Source of the DNA: Liolophura sinensis
Lineage: Eukaryota > Mollusca > Polyplacophora > Chitonida > Chitonidae
Length of the DNA: 64,000 nucleotides
Reading direction: 5' to 3'
NCBI RefSeq assembly: GCF_032854445.1
Contig: NC_088300.1
Location: forward strand, 31,169,608 to 31,233,607
Part shown: piece after piece, positions 36,565-49,400 of the stretch
Position numbering within the stretch: the first letter of the stretch is position 1
Layout: every line of letters begins with the position of its first letter
Made by a program: the position numbers and the translations under genes
Notes under the pieces: model-generated
Database searches by the model: none
Seen by the model: the letters and a program-made list of their open reading frames with translations, nothing else
What the model was told of the DNA's origin: nothing

Positions 36565-37521
36565 ATGATTGTAAAAGCATCATTTAATACTCCATACAAA
36601 TCAGAGTTGGCACGTATGTTTGGGATTCCCAGGACGACAATTACCAGTATTTTAAGTAAACTTTGAACAGAGTGTAATGTTGAAAGCAAGTCCCGAAGAA
36701 GGAGGGGAAAAATGTTCACAGGAACTGATCACACATCTCCTATTAAGCTTGTGATATGTAATAGAAGATCACGTTTGACAAATGCCACCAACAAGCTAAT
36801 GAGGGGAAGGATTGTCAATTTTTATCAGAAAAATCTTTCAAGATAATTACACAAAGCAGGGTACAAACAACAAGTTGCAAAGAAGAAAATGGCGGTTAAC
36901 AAGGTGAACAAGAAAAAGTGTGTAAAATAGTGTAAGGAAAGAGGAAATGGACCAATGATCAAGAGTGGGAAAATGTGATATTTTCTGATGAAAGTCAAGT
37001 TGTGATAAGGATGGACAATCACGTTTATGTATGCAGTTAACATAAAGAAGGCAACAGTCCCCATCTTGTCTGCCCGCCATCTCAGAGGAAGGTAACTTTT
37101 ATGGTCTGGGGCTGTGTCTGTTATAATTGTGTTGGAACATTAGTGGTGGGAGATGTTAACATAAATGGTCAGAAATATATTGATATAATTGAAAATAATT
37201 TATGTTCTGTTATAGCCCACAATTTTCCTAATGATGATTACGTTTTCATGGAAGAAAACACGCCTGCACATAGAGCTTGCGTAGTGCGTGAATTTAAGAA
37301 AGAAAATGAAATAACAACTACTGAATAGCCAGCACAATCCCACGATCTAAACATCAACAAAAAAAATTGATTTAGACTGAACCGAGACCTTCAAGCAGTG
37401 GTTACCGACATCGTCAATCGAGACCAGCTGTTCGATGAAATCCACCACCTGTGGCAAACATGCCTCTTGAGTACATCAGAAATTTATTTTGAAGTATCAC
37501 AGGTCGAATTCAGGAAGTGAA
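36565..37521 (+). pseudogene. Decayed Tc1/mariner-type transposase
   Basis: Translation on the plus strand, crossing several stops and frame changes, gives a Tc1-like order of parts. These are an N-terminal helix-turn-helix (ELARMFGIPRTTITSILSK, from 36603), a basic linker (SKSRRRRGKM), HKAGYKQQVAKKK, the catalytic segment VIFSDESQ (about 36980), MVWGCVCYNCVG (37101), FMEENTPAHRA (37247-37279, where Tc1 has a second catalytic Asp) and a C-terminal Leu-Asn-Ile segment near 37350. In-frame stops (for example 36664) and the Asp-to-Glu change show it is dead. Terminal inverted repeats were not identified. Confidence 0.88.
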
Positions 37522-38344
37522 ACATATGGAAGGCAGCCTCACTAAATACTGAGGTAAGACACATTTTCTTTTACCTTGAAACTACAACTGAAGTTACTGA
37601 TGAAAATGTCATGCAGCGTGATGCCATGTTGGAAGTGACGAATACTCGAGTCCATTCACTGAACACCAGGACAACCTGTAATTACCTTGATTAAAAATAT
37701 CCATACAGCCTGGGGAATAGCGTGTAATCAGTTTATCATATGGTTTGCCAAACTTATACACAAGTATATATACCAACATTGTACGAGTAAATGTACAGCG
37801 AGAATGTACAGATACGGTAGACCGAATACAACATGCTAAAAAAGGTCACTGCAAACATTTTTACTGGATAATGAACATGTTATTAGTCATTATAACTGTG
37901 CCGTTATTTAAATGTACTAAATGACATTAGAAGATAATGCTTTATTTCATTTAAAATCACGGTTAAGATGCCCTAAAAACATGATTATGATAAGATTGGT
38001 TCTAGACAATTGTGCAGGTAGGCGACCAAACCAAGGTTCACACATACAAAGCACAAGTATGTGCACACCTCTGTGTAAAGAATTCCGTGAAACAGTCTCA
38101 GACTTAAGCATATCTATTGATTACTATCTATTGATCACTAAGTATATCTATTGATCACTATGCATGGCACAACATGTGTCTTCCAATCTTATTACTACGT
38201 GCATAATGGTGGAGCCAAATCCCACACACTGAACAGCAATCAAAACTTTTACTGTAGTCATATTTGAAATTTTGAGCTTGGTCTAAATGATCTTCCCCAT
38301 GCATGGTTTAAGCACAGTGTGTGGGAGACTTACTGTGTGTAAAA

Positions 38345-38480
38345 GTGTGTTTATTTATTTCTTTGACTGTTGTTCAATACCATATTCAAAACATTTTCGC
38401 TTCATTTTATACAATGGCCATAAGTCTGATGGGTGGAGGAAACCAGAGGAGGTATAGGGTGTACTGTGTAGATGTTGTAT
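38345..38480 (-). mobile_element. SINE family A-like, strongly diverged
   Basis: TTTATTTATTTCTTTGACTG then TTGTTCAATACCATATTC, CTTCATTTTATACAATGGCC and GGGTGGAGGAAACC follow the order of the family A tail and body with many substitutions. It is likely an old copy. Confidence 0.6.
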
Positions 38481-39186
38481 GAATGATGTGGGGGGAGGGG
38501 CAGTATCCACGAGAACTGGCTGGGTGCACACTTGAATGCATTGGTCAATGGCATAGGCACTAAAATGTGTGAGTATATAAATGTACAACACAACATCAAC
38601 AGTCACAGTCTGTTCGTCAGAGAGGTACCACGCACTCTGATGATACCATACATATATAATTACCAAGCAGGTAATAACAAGTGTCAAAACAATTTCCACA
38701 ACATTGATCAATAAATGTATAATATATATATCAACAAAAACAATTCCTGTAACAAGTCTTATTTCAACAATGGCAATTTACAGAAAGTCACTAGATCTAT
38801 TCCACGCTTACAGTATTGTCACAGATAAATATCATTAAATTGCATACCTGATAAAAAGTTGTCAACCTATTTCTTGTTGTAATTATGGAACTTTTCAAAC
38901 ATTGCCATGATAAAATCAAGGTAATTTTTTATTATTAGCAATAATTGCATATTACACAAACAAATCAGCAAAATTATTGATGCCACAGGGATACAAATCC
39001 CATTAAAAATTGTCTGAACAAATTCACACAAATGTGGGTACTGTAGCTTTATTTGGATGTTGTAAATGTCTCAGATCTATTATTTAGATCCAATCCCAAA
39101 ACTGTTCTTATCTCATTATAACTAAACAAAACCATACATGTCAATCCAAGTCCTTATTAACACTTAAAAAAAAAGGTCATTTAACC

Positions 39187-39192
39187 TTTATT
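39187..39192 (-). promoter_or_regulatory. Candidate polyadenylation signal of PLC beta
   Basis: A canonical AATAAA on the minus strand lies about 1.07 kb past the stop codon. No obvious canonical hexamer was noticed closer. Assignment is tentative. Confidence 0.25.
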
Positions 39193-40265
39193 CCTGGAGT
39201 CATAATCTTTTCTGGTCCAAATTTTGTATGCAACCCACATGGCTTCTATGCAATTTGTCACATTACACAGTGGCATCATGTGAACTTCTTGTGCCTTGAT
39301 CTTTACGGATCCATTTGATTTCTCCGGTACGTATATGTGACACCTTTGTGCAACAAGCCAAATGTCCGATCCGTAAGTTGTGTGCAATATATCTAGTTTA
39401 CACCTAACCACAAATAAATTTACTTGTATCTATATCAAGAAATTATCTATGTTGAACATACGTACAAGTACACATCTATCTATCTTAACCCTAAGCACAG
39501 ATTCACTTCACATTTTCAACTTGTTATCCCATGTAAATTTTAAGATCCCAGAAGACTGGGAATCCCACAAATCCAGGGTTTCCTAAGAACATACAACTAC
39601 ATCCAACCCTGCAAATCCTCTGATTATGGATATAAATGGATTAGAACAGACTACTCCAAACACTGCAAGAAAAATCCACCTGATTCATTGATTACGTGTA
39701 CACTGAGCTGTACACTACTTAATACACTCATTTACTGCACTAATGTGAGAAGTACCTGTTCTCACATAACTGCATCCACAGTAAATAGGCAGGTTGTCCT
39801 TACAGGTATTTGTAAAATTAACGTCAATATCTCATAGCGTTAACAACTCATTCCAGAGAAATGAAAGGGAATATACATCGGAACTTCAGACAAGGGAGGT
39901 AACTCCTACTAGAGCTTCTCATAAAGGTAAATTCAAGCCTCATCATCAAGAGAGACACATGACTGTCTTGACAACGTTCATCTCAGCCAAGAATAGAAGA
40001 CAAACCTGACATTTACAAGACATAATATCACAAATAGGAGACAAGGGTTCCCAGTTTAAGCAGAACTCTGCCAAAAGTCTGTGGGTAAATGCATGATAAA
40101 CCTTGCTAGTTCAATTTGCTGCTTGAAATTCCACCAGCAGGTTGTGTGAGCACAGTGACATTATATAGGTATTAGAGTGCCAGACTATTCACATGAAGTT
40201 CAAAGTTTGCACTATCCTCTTCAACTTTATGTCATGGTTTTGCTTTTCTCTTTCACATTTCTCAG

Positions 40266-40442
40266 CTAAAGGCCTGTGATTTCTTCGTGTCCATTCACTC
40301 CGTTGCCAGGGTTACCTGCGCCGTTGCCAACAGCGTCGGCATGGTTACCAGAACTTCCTGCACCACCCTTCAATTTGTTCTTCATTTCTTCCTGTAGATT
40401 TTTACATTTTGTCTCATACTCCTCTGTCAGCTTAGTTGGCAC
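40266..40442 (-). CDS. PLC beta exon 24: C-terminus and PDZ-ligand-like end
   Basis: This exon encodes [29 protein letters not shown], then a Gly/Asn-rich tail ending NGHEEITGL and TAG (40266-40268). The terminal T-G-L fits a class I PDZ-binding motif; vertebrate PLC betas also end in PDZ ligands. Confidence 0.93.
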   Translation of the reverse strand: MPTKLTEEYETKCKNLQEEMKNKLKGGAGSSGNHADAVGNGAGNPGNGVNGHEEITGL

Positions 40443-43400
40443 CTGATACAAGAAAAAGGAAAAACACACTTTCATAGTGTATATCTGTCCAGGGTGATTT
40501 GATTTGACTGACTGATTGGTGTTTTACACCTTCGTCAAGAATATTTCACTTATACAAAGACGGCCAGCGTTATGGTGAGATTTATTTATTTAATTTATTT
40601 CACTGGTGTTCTACACCGTACTCAAGAATATTTCACTTATTCGATGGTGGCCAGCATTATAGTGGAAGTTTATCGGGCAGAGTTTGGGGGAAACATATGA
40701 CCATCCGCAAGTTGCTGTCAGACCTTCCCACACATGGCCAGAGAGGAAGCCAATATGAGTTAGGCTTGGACTCACAGCAACTGTATTGATGAGAAGCTCA
40801 TCAGTCATCAAAAAATATTGTAGTGAAATCAACAAACCTGATGAGTATAATAAACTGTATGCTAATTTGTTTTAAAAGAACCTCTGTAACACGTGTCAGT
40901 AGTACTTGTCATAAGATAGAAATTTAGTATGCTAATTGTTTCAATAACATGATAAATAGTTTTTCAGTTTACGCTTATATATAATATGTATGAAACAGTG
41001 ACTGTTTCATCAGTCATGTCTGCCAATAATCTGTCTGTGCAATAGATTATATTATTACCACTTACTCTTTGCCGTTCTGCTTCATATTCATCCCAAATGT
41101 CTTTGAAATTTTTCTCCAAGTCTTCAGTTCTTTTCTCCAAGATATCCTTCATCTATAACCCAGGAAAAGCAAACAAATGTATTCACAGGAGCAAGATGTA
41201 GTAGTAAAAAATTGTAATATTGTGAAAAAAAACACATTACTATATTTATGTATTTATTTATTTATTCATTTATTTATTTGATTGGTGTTTTACACTGTAC
41301 TAAAGAATATTTCACTTATATGACGGTGGCCAACATTATGGTGAGAGGAAACCGGGCAGAGCCCACAACCATAGGTAGGTCGCTGGCACAGTACTATGAA
41401 ACAAGGGCGCAAAAATTTGAGCATAAACATGAACTGCATACTAAATGAACATTATTCATAAAATAATATGAAAGTGATTTACTGGTGCAACAGAAGTTTT
41501 CCCTGTTCCACCCACAACACACATGCAGCATGAGTGACTTCTCAACTCTCACCTATGTTCACCACTTATCAAAAACTTCAAAATAACAGTAGTAAATAAA
41601 CAAATTATTTACTGAAAGTTAGTCATATGTATTTAACAATTACTCAATCGATATCACATGTTTTTCGATTCTTGTCATCCCAAATTCCTACAACCTACCT
41701 TCTGTATTTCCTGCACAGCCAAAGTAATATGCTTTTGTTGGGCCTCGCGCTTTATCCTGAAACATAACATTAACGATATACAGATATGACACTGTGGGTG
41801 TATCAGAATGAGTACCTGTTAGATGTCATGAGAAGTAAACATAACATCAACAATACACAGATATGACACTGTGAATGTATCAGAATGAGTACCTGTTAGA
41901 TGTCATGAGAAGTAAACATAACATCAACAATACACAGATATGACACTGTGAATGTATCAGAATGAGTACCTGTTAGATGTCATGAGAAGTAAACATAACA
42001 TTAACGATATACAGATATGACACTGTGGGTGTATCAGAATGAGTACCTGTTAGATGTCATGAGAAGTAAACATAACATTAACGATATACAGATATGACAC
42101 TGTGGGTGTATCAGAATGAGTACCTGTTAGATGTCATGAGAAGTAAACATAACATTAACGATATACAGATATGACACTGTGGGTGTATCAGAATGAGTAC
42201 CTGTTAGATGTCATGAGAAGTAAACATAACATCAACGATATACAGATATGACACTGTGGGTGTATCAGCATGAGTACCTGTTAGATGTCATGAGAAGTAA
42301 ACATAACATTAACGATATACAAATATGACACTGTGGGTGTATCAGCATGAGTACCTGTTAGATGTCATGAGAAGTAAACATAACATTAATGATATACAGA
42401 TATGACACTGTGGGTGTATCAGAATGAGTACCTGTTAGATGTCATGAGAAGTAAACATAACATCAACAATACACAGATATGACACTGTGAATGTATCAGA
42501 ATGAGTACCTGTTAGATGTCATGAGAAGTAAACATAACATTAACGATATACAAATATGACACTGTGGGTGTATCAGCATGAGTACCTGTTAGATGTCATG
42601 AGAAGTAAACATAACATCAACAATACACAGATATGACACTATGGGTGTATCAGCATGAGTACCTGTTAGATGTCATGAGAAGTAAACATAACATCAACAA
42701 TACACAGATATGACACTATGGGTGTATCAGTATGAGTACCTGTTAGATGTCATGAGAAGTAAACATAACATCAACAATATGAAGATATGACACTGTGGGT
42801 GTATCAGAATGAGTGTTAGATGAGATGAGAAGTAAACATAACATCAACAATATACAGATATGACACTGTGAATGTATCAGAATGAGTACCTGTTAGATGT
42901 CATGAGAAGTAAACATAACATCAACAATACACAGATATGACACTATGGGTGTATCAGTATGAGTACCTGTTAGATGTCATGAGAAGTAAACATAACATCA
43001 ACAATATACAGATATGACACTGTGGGTGTATCAGAATGAGTATCTGTTAGATGAGATGAGAAGTAAACATAACATTAACGATATACAAATATGACACTGT
43101 GGGTGTATCAGCATGAGTACCTGTTAGATGTCATGAGAAGTAAACATAACATCAACAATATGAAGATATGACACTGTGGGTGTATCAGAATGAGTACCTG
43201 TTAGATGTCATGAGAAGTAAACATAACATCAACAATACACAGATATGACACTGTGAATGTATCAGAATGAGTACCTGTTAGATGTCATGAGAAGTAAACA
43301 TAACATCAACAATATGAAGATATGACACTGTGGGTGTATCAGAATGAGTACCTGTTAGATGTCATGAGAAGTAAACATAACATCAACAATACACAGATAT

Positions 43401-46400
43401 GACACTGTGGGTGTATCAGAATGAGTACCTGTTAGATGTCATGAGAAGTAAACATAACATCAACAATATACAGATATGACACTGTGGGTGTATCAGAATG
43501 AGTATCTGTTAGATGAGATGAGAAGTAAACATAACATTAACGATATACAAATATGACACTGTGGGTGTATCAGCATGAGTACCTGTTAGATGTCATGAGA
43601 AGTAAACATAACATCAACAATATGAAGATATGACACTGTGGGTGTATCAGAATGAGTATCTGTTAGATGAGATGAGAAGTAAACATAACATTAACGATAT
43701 ACAGATATGACACTGTGGGTGTATCAGCATGAGTACCTGTTAGATGTCATGAGAAGTAAACATAATATCAACAATATGAAGATATGACACTGTGGGTGTA
43801 TCAGAATGAGTATCTGTTAGATGTCATGAGAGTTAAACCTAAACTGGAGTTCTGTCAGATGCAAATACTACATTATAACATCAGACAATACCAAGGCCAT
43901 CCTGGGAAAAAAATTCTTTGTTGGTTCAACCATGTATGCATGTATGCTTGGTGTTTAACGTCGTACTTATCAATTTTTCAGTCATATGAAAAAGAGGAGT
44001 CATTAGGTGTGTCTTCTTGTGGCAGACAAGTCCATGCCGCCAAGGTGCTGCTGCCACTGAAGTACTATGCAGAAAGACACCTCACCCAGTCACATTACAC
44101 TGACACCCAGACACCCAGCCAACAAGCCATGTTTCCTTGCTCTAACCTCTGAGTGCTTAGCGCCAAGCGAGACAGCAAGAAAAAGTCCATTTTTTTAAGT
44201 CTTTGGTATGACCCAACTGGGGTTTGATGCCGAGATCTCCTGACTTCGAGGTGAACGCTCTAACCATTAGGCCACTGAAGCCATAATCCAACCATGTAAG
44301 TGAAACATTGGGTCAGTAGGAAGTCAATTTCACAGTCAGATTCTAGCCAATGAAAATGATAACATGAAGAAAAAAACCCCCAAAATCTTGATATTACCAT
44401 TGACATATTTTCAACAATGTCCCACAAATTAATTCCACACAACAGAAAAGCAAACTCTTAACCAAAGTTTTAAGGTTTCATGCTTTCTTACACTCTTTTG
44501 TATGCAAGTAACAGTACACTGAAAACAGTATAAATACAAATACTTCGGGGCCTTCATGAGAACATTCGTTCTTCAACCGTGAGCTCTTCAGTGTGTGAAT
44601 GTAATATTGTCAAGCCTTTCCGCAGTCACCTTGCTCTATGTACTAGTATATACTGCAACATGTCAGCTACCAGAGGCACTGTGTAAATTTTGTGCACAAC
44701 CAAATCATGTTAAACAGATTTCAAAGAACAAAAGCCTTCTCGTTGGCTATGGCCCAGAGATCTAATTATAGTTTAACAACATGGCTATCCTAAGAGAGAT
44801 TCGGCTTTAGCGTCTTTTCCCGTTTTTGGAACCTCATAGTTTCAGAACAAAATATCGCAAGCGAACTTAAATTACACAAGTAGTATTACTCAGTCATCAA
44901 TGACGTTAACGAGGTCAATGACGATGGCATAATACAATGCTGAAATATTGAGCCGTAATGAAGCTTTCGTTTTTCGGAATTACACTACTGGTGTATTACT
45001 TCAAACTTAACAGTGGATCTGCTGGACTTTCATTACTACATGTAATACAACAGATTTGAGAGTTTTCTTTTGTTTTAACTTAAGTTACCTGGACAACTCC
45101 TGTCTGTCTTTGTGTTTTTTGGCCAAAACCTTCATATCTTCCCTGTTCTGAGCATCCATCCGTTTCTTCAGTTCCAAGACTTCACTGTCACGGACCTCCA
45201 CCAGTTTCCTCTTGTGCATAAGTTGGCTTTGCTCAATGGCTAATTTCAAAGCGTCGTAAACGGCATCATGGTGACGCAGGTGAACATCCAGTTCATCCCT
45301 GTATTGGTCTTCATACAGTTTGATAACTTCTTCTATCTGAGTTTGTCTGAATTGAATCAGCTGAAAAACAAAAATTAACAGTTTTAATACTTTTGCATTT
45401 TCCAGTTGACGGACAAGCTGACACTGACTTTACCATGGTTCTCAGAATGAATGAATGATTATAGCTTAATGCCAAATCGGCAAAATTTCCGTCATATTAT
45501 GGCAAGTTCTCAAAATAAATATGATCCTGTCACAATATGGAGGCAATAACTTCCATAGAGATGTTAAGTCACACATTCATTCATTCATTCTTTCATTCAT
45601 GACATTCAAATGTGAAAACAAAAAACTGGTTCCCAAGAAACTCATCAGCAGTCAGATTACTTTTTCACTGATCTAAATATTTACCCTGAAGCCCGTACTC
45701 AAGAATGTTTCCCTTTTACAACAGTGGTCATTGTTATGGGTGGAAGAAACTGGGCAGAGCCAACAGTAAATCCACTGCACCATGACATATGTCTTATAAA
45801 ACCTCCTGACTTGGAGGAAAAGCATGAAGGACCAAAACTAGCGTGTAATTCAAAAACAACTCAACAACATTTATATAAAATACATAAATACATGTAAACA
45901 TGATCTACTGTTTTAGCCTTATAGTTATATGTGGGTTTATTGACAAGAATGAAGCAGTAAATTAAAGGCAAAGAAAACACTAAACTGAAGTATATGTCAG
46001 ACTAAAAACCATTAAAACTGTTCAAGAAAATACCTTAATTTATTTTTTTAGAGTCTTTCCAACTATAGTGAACCAGAGGGTATGAGTGACATCACAGCTA
46101 TATTTTTTGCTTGAAATAGCTTCTTTCAAGGTCCAATCAGCCAATATGTATTCATAAGTATAAATGAAGATGCACTTTTCATGATGACATGTGGCAGTCT
46201 GTGTGTGTTAAGTGGCAAAGACCGGATGTGACGTCACTGCTTCCAGTATTGTCAGAAAAGGACTGTAGGGTTCAAATGTATTTTACTAGGTTGAATAAAT
46301 TCTAAAGAAATAAATCAAACTATTTTTATGGATGGTGTTTAATGGTCTTTCATCAGACATATACTTAATTTTAGTGTTTTCTTTGCCTTTAAGGCATTTT

Positions 46401-49400
46401 TATGTTAATTTGAACTGTTTGCATGAATTTTCGATCAATAAGCCATGTTCTTTATGAAGTGAATAACAACTGTTTACACAAACTTTGGACCTCTATCGTT
46501 ATTCACTTGGTAAGATCCCAGCATCTGAACTCAAAGGTTGTGTAAACAGTGAAAATTTATGGAGATACTGCTGTATTTCATCTGAAGTTAGGCATTTTTC
46601 AACTGAAACATTTTGCTTGATTCTGACGGACAAAACATCATTTTAATGCCCTTGTGCTTCTGAAAGTTGATTTTTACATACCGCACTTTACCTGAAATAC
46701 TGTACTTTATTACTAAGAGACATCACACATGGCTTACCTTGATCTCTTGCTCCTTTAGTAATTCGCTCATCTGAGTGTTGGTCTGATGCTGCGCCTCGGT
46801 CACACTCCCTGACTTTGACGCCTTTTTCATCAGTTTGCCGTGAGATTTCTCAAGACTTGTCCGTGCCTTTAGCTGATTCATCAGGAATCTGTCCTCCTGA
46901 AGAGCATGGGCCTCCTTCTGAACTTCTCTCTCCTTAAACCATAATGATTTACAGAAAATTGTAATTATATAGTATTTAGTTTTATTTCTACTTGATAATA
47001 AGCTACATGTACCAATATGATACATAAGCTTCCTACAGCTCTCTTGTAAAATGATGTAAATGACGTTTAGATAATATGTTGTTCACCCTATACACTTGAG
47101 GATCCCACTGAGAAGCCGAGAATCCCACTGAGAAGCAGAGGATCCCACTGAGAAGCAGAGGATCCCACTGAGAAGCAGAGGATCCCACTGAGAAGCCAAG
47201 AATCCAACTGAGAAGCAGAGGATCCCACTGAGAAGCAGAGGATCCCACTGAGAAGCAGAGGATCCCACTGAGAAGCAGAGGATCCCACTGAGAAGCCAAG
47301 AATCCCACTGAGAAGCAGAGGATCCCACTGAGAAGCAGAGGATCCCACTGAGAAGCAGACAAATAGGACCGATCTCACACGCAGATCTTCCACCAACCCT
47401 GGTGAAAAAGTTACTTCTTCCAATCTACACTGCTCCAAGATGGCTGCCATCACAAAACCCTCAACTGGTACACCTTAAAGGTCTCCATTACAGACTAGTT
47501 TCACTCTCTCACCTTATCATGTTTCTTCTTGAGACTATCAACGTCCTTCGTTCTCTTAGCCTCTGCTTTAAGGTAGACTTTGCTTCGCTTCAATTCCTCC
47601 AGTGGGGTGGGTGTGATCATCTCAGGGTCTGAGCACAACAACAAAAACAACATGCTAACATCACTCTACTTGTTTTGAAGCACTAGAGTTGAGTAGTTCT
47701 ATGTAGCAAAGGATACACATGACTACTGAGATCGTCAGAATTCACAGTATTCTTTACATCACTGAGAAGAGATGAATCTTATTCCAAGCACATTTTAACA
47801 GTGTTCTACGGCCCTCTAAACAAGGGAGGCAAATCTGGTAACTCAAATACACAGTATTTATTTATTTATTTATTTATTTGATTGGTGCTTTATGCTATAC
47901 TCCAGAATTATTTCACTTGTACAAGGGCAGCCAGCATTATGGTGGGAGGAAAGCCAGCAGAGACCTGGGGGAAACCCACCATCATCCGCAAGTTGCTGGC
48001 AGGCCTTCACACCTACGGATGGACAGGAAGCTGGACTTAAACTCACAGCGACCACACTGGTGACAGGATGCTAGGTCATTGGGCTGTGCCGACGCGGTAA
48101 CCCCCTCAGCTACAGAGGACCGCCATATTCACAGTAGTACCTACTTGAATAACAATGCCAGCTCTGATTAATCTTGATGACATGTTCCACTACTGAAATC
48201 ACTGGTATTGTTATTTATATGCATTTAGGTATGGGGCACTGCTGTTTTATGACCTGCAAGATTTGGTTCCCTTCAGTAAACGTCAGTCTTGCCCACTAAA
48301 AGGAAGAGGGTCAAACAAACCTTCATGGTGGAGGCAGACAGAACTCTGGAGTTAAAAAACTTCATTTCTCCAATCAGCTCATTTGATGTGACCTCAATCA
48401 TTACGGTCTTGTTATTTTGGCAGTATTTAACCAAACTGAAGTTGAAAAGTTGAACATTCGCCATTTATATCACAGCGGAATGTGTCATATCCTTGACTGA
48501 GCATATTTATAGGAAATTCATATCATGATTCATTGATGATTGAGATTACCATTAAGTCTTGTGCTAGTGACCATGCTTTGTCCCATTGTGCCATTCTCCA
48601 TATTGGCAGAAGATTTCATCCTTGTAACCGGGTTGCCCACACCTAAAACACACAAACAGATCATAGCTGCAACCAATATGCCCTAATTCCTCAACCGTTT
48701 CACACACGAAAGAGCATTTTTCAGTGCAATTTATGCACATTTATGATTTGATTTTTTAGAAAAAAACCACATTGGTTAGATTGGCCAATTTCAGGGCTTA
48801 CACAAAAGTATAATTTTATCAGTCTACACAAAAGACTAATGCCTTCAAAACATGCTTGAATGAACACCTTGCAAACATGCGAAAAAGTTGAAGAAATACA
48901 GTAGTTCTGTAACACATATCTTACTGCTTCTCACCGATTTATTACTATAGAAAGAATGTTGGTTACAGGTGATTAATGATGGGGCAAAACAGTGAGATAT
49001 CTTTTGGATTTCTTACAACTAACAAACTTTATACTGTTTTGTTTGACTTGGGTTAAATGCTGCTTTTAACAATATTACAGTCATATCGTGACACTGTTTC
49101 CTTGTACCAGGCAGAACACAATACAGACGTTTCAACAGTGCTGTGTCACTGGCAGCAAAGTTAAAGACACCATGAGGCTCCACCCAGTAACACCATACTG
49201 ACACTGAGCCTTAGAAATTCCTATTATGCTGATGAGCGCCATGGTTACCATGACTACAACCACTGTACGACTCCAGGCTACAACTTATTTATAAACGCTA
49301 TTTTCTGCGCCACTCCAGCTGATCCTCGAAATTTGAAAGAGTATATGTATACGAATATCAAAACTGGTCAAACTGTCTTGCAACAAAACATGTTAGCCTT

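Larger units (their letters stand above)
37522..40265. other. Intergenic stretch and 3' flank of PLC beta
   Basis: On the minus strand this follows the PLC-beta stop codon. A diverged SINE lies at 38345-38480. A 76-codon open frame (39181-39411, minus) has no recognised homology and is probably UTR or chance. AAGGGAGGTAACTCC lies near 39893. Confidence 0.4.

Noticed and set aside
39181-39411. Minus-strand 76-codon frame downstream of PLC beta
   Set aside because: Looks superficially protein-like but has no family resemblance. More likely 3' UTR or chance.
43784-44152. Plus-strand 122-codon frame
   Set aside because: Runs from the 77-bp array into an inverted SINE.
44220-44281. tRNA gene candidate
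   Set aside because: A- and B-box-like strings are present, but this is the head of a SINE with a non-tRNA body and no cloverleaf closure.
47033-47453. Minus-strand frames of 81-121 codons with SASQWDP-like repeats
   Set aside because: Three frames of the 20-bp minisatellite in an intron.
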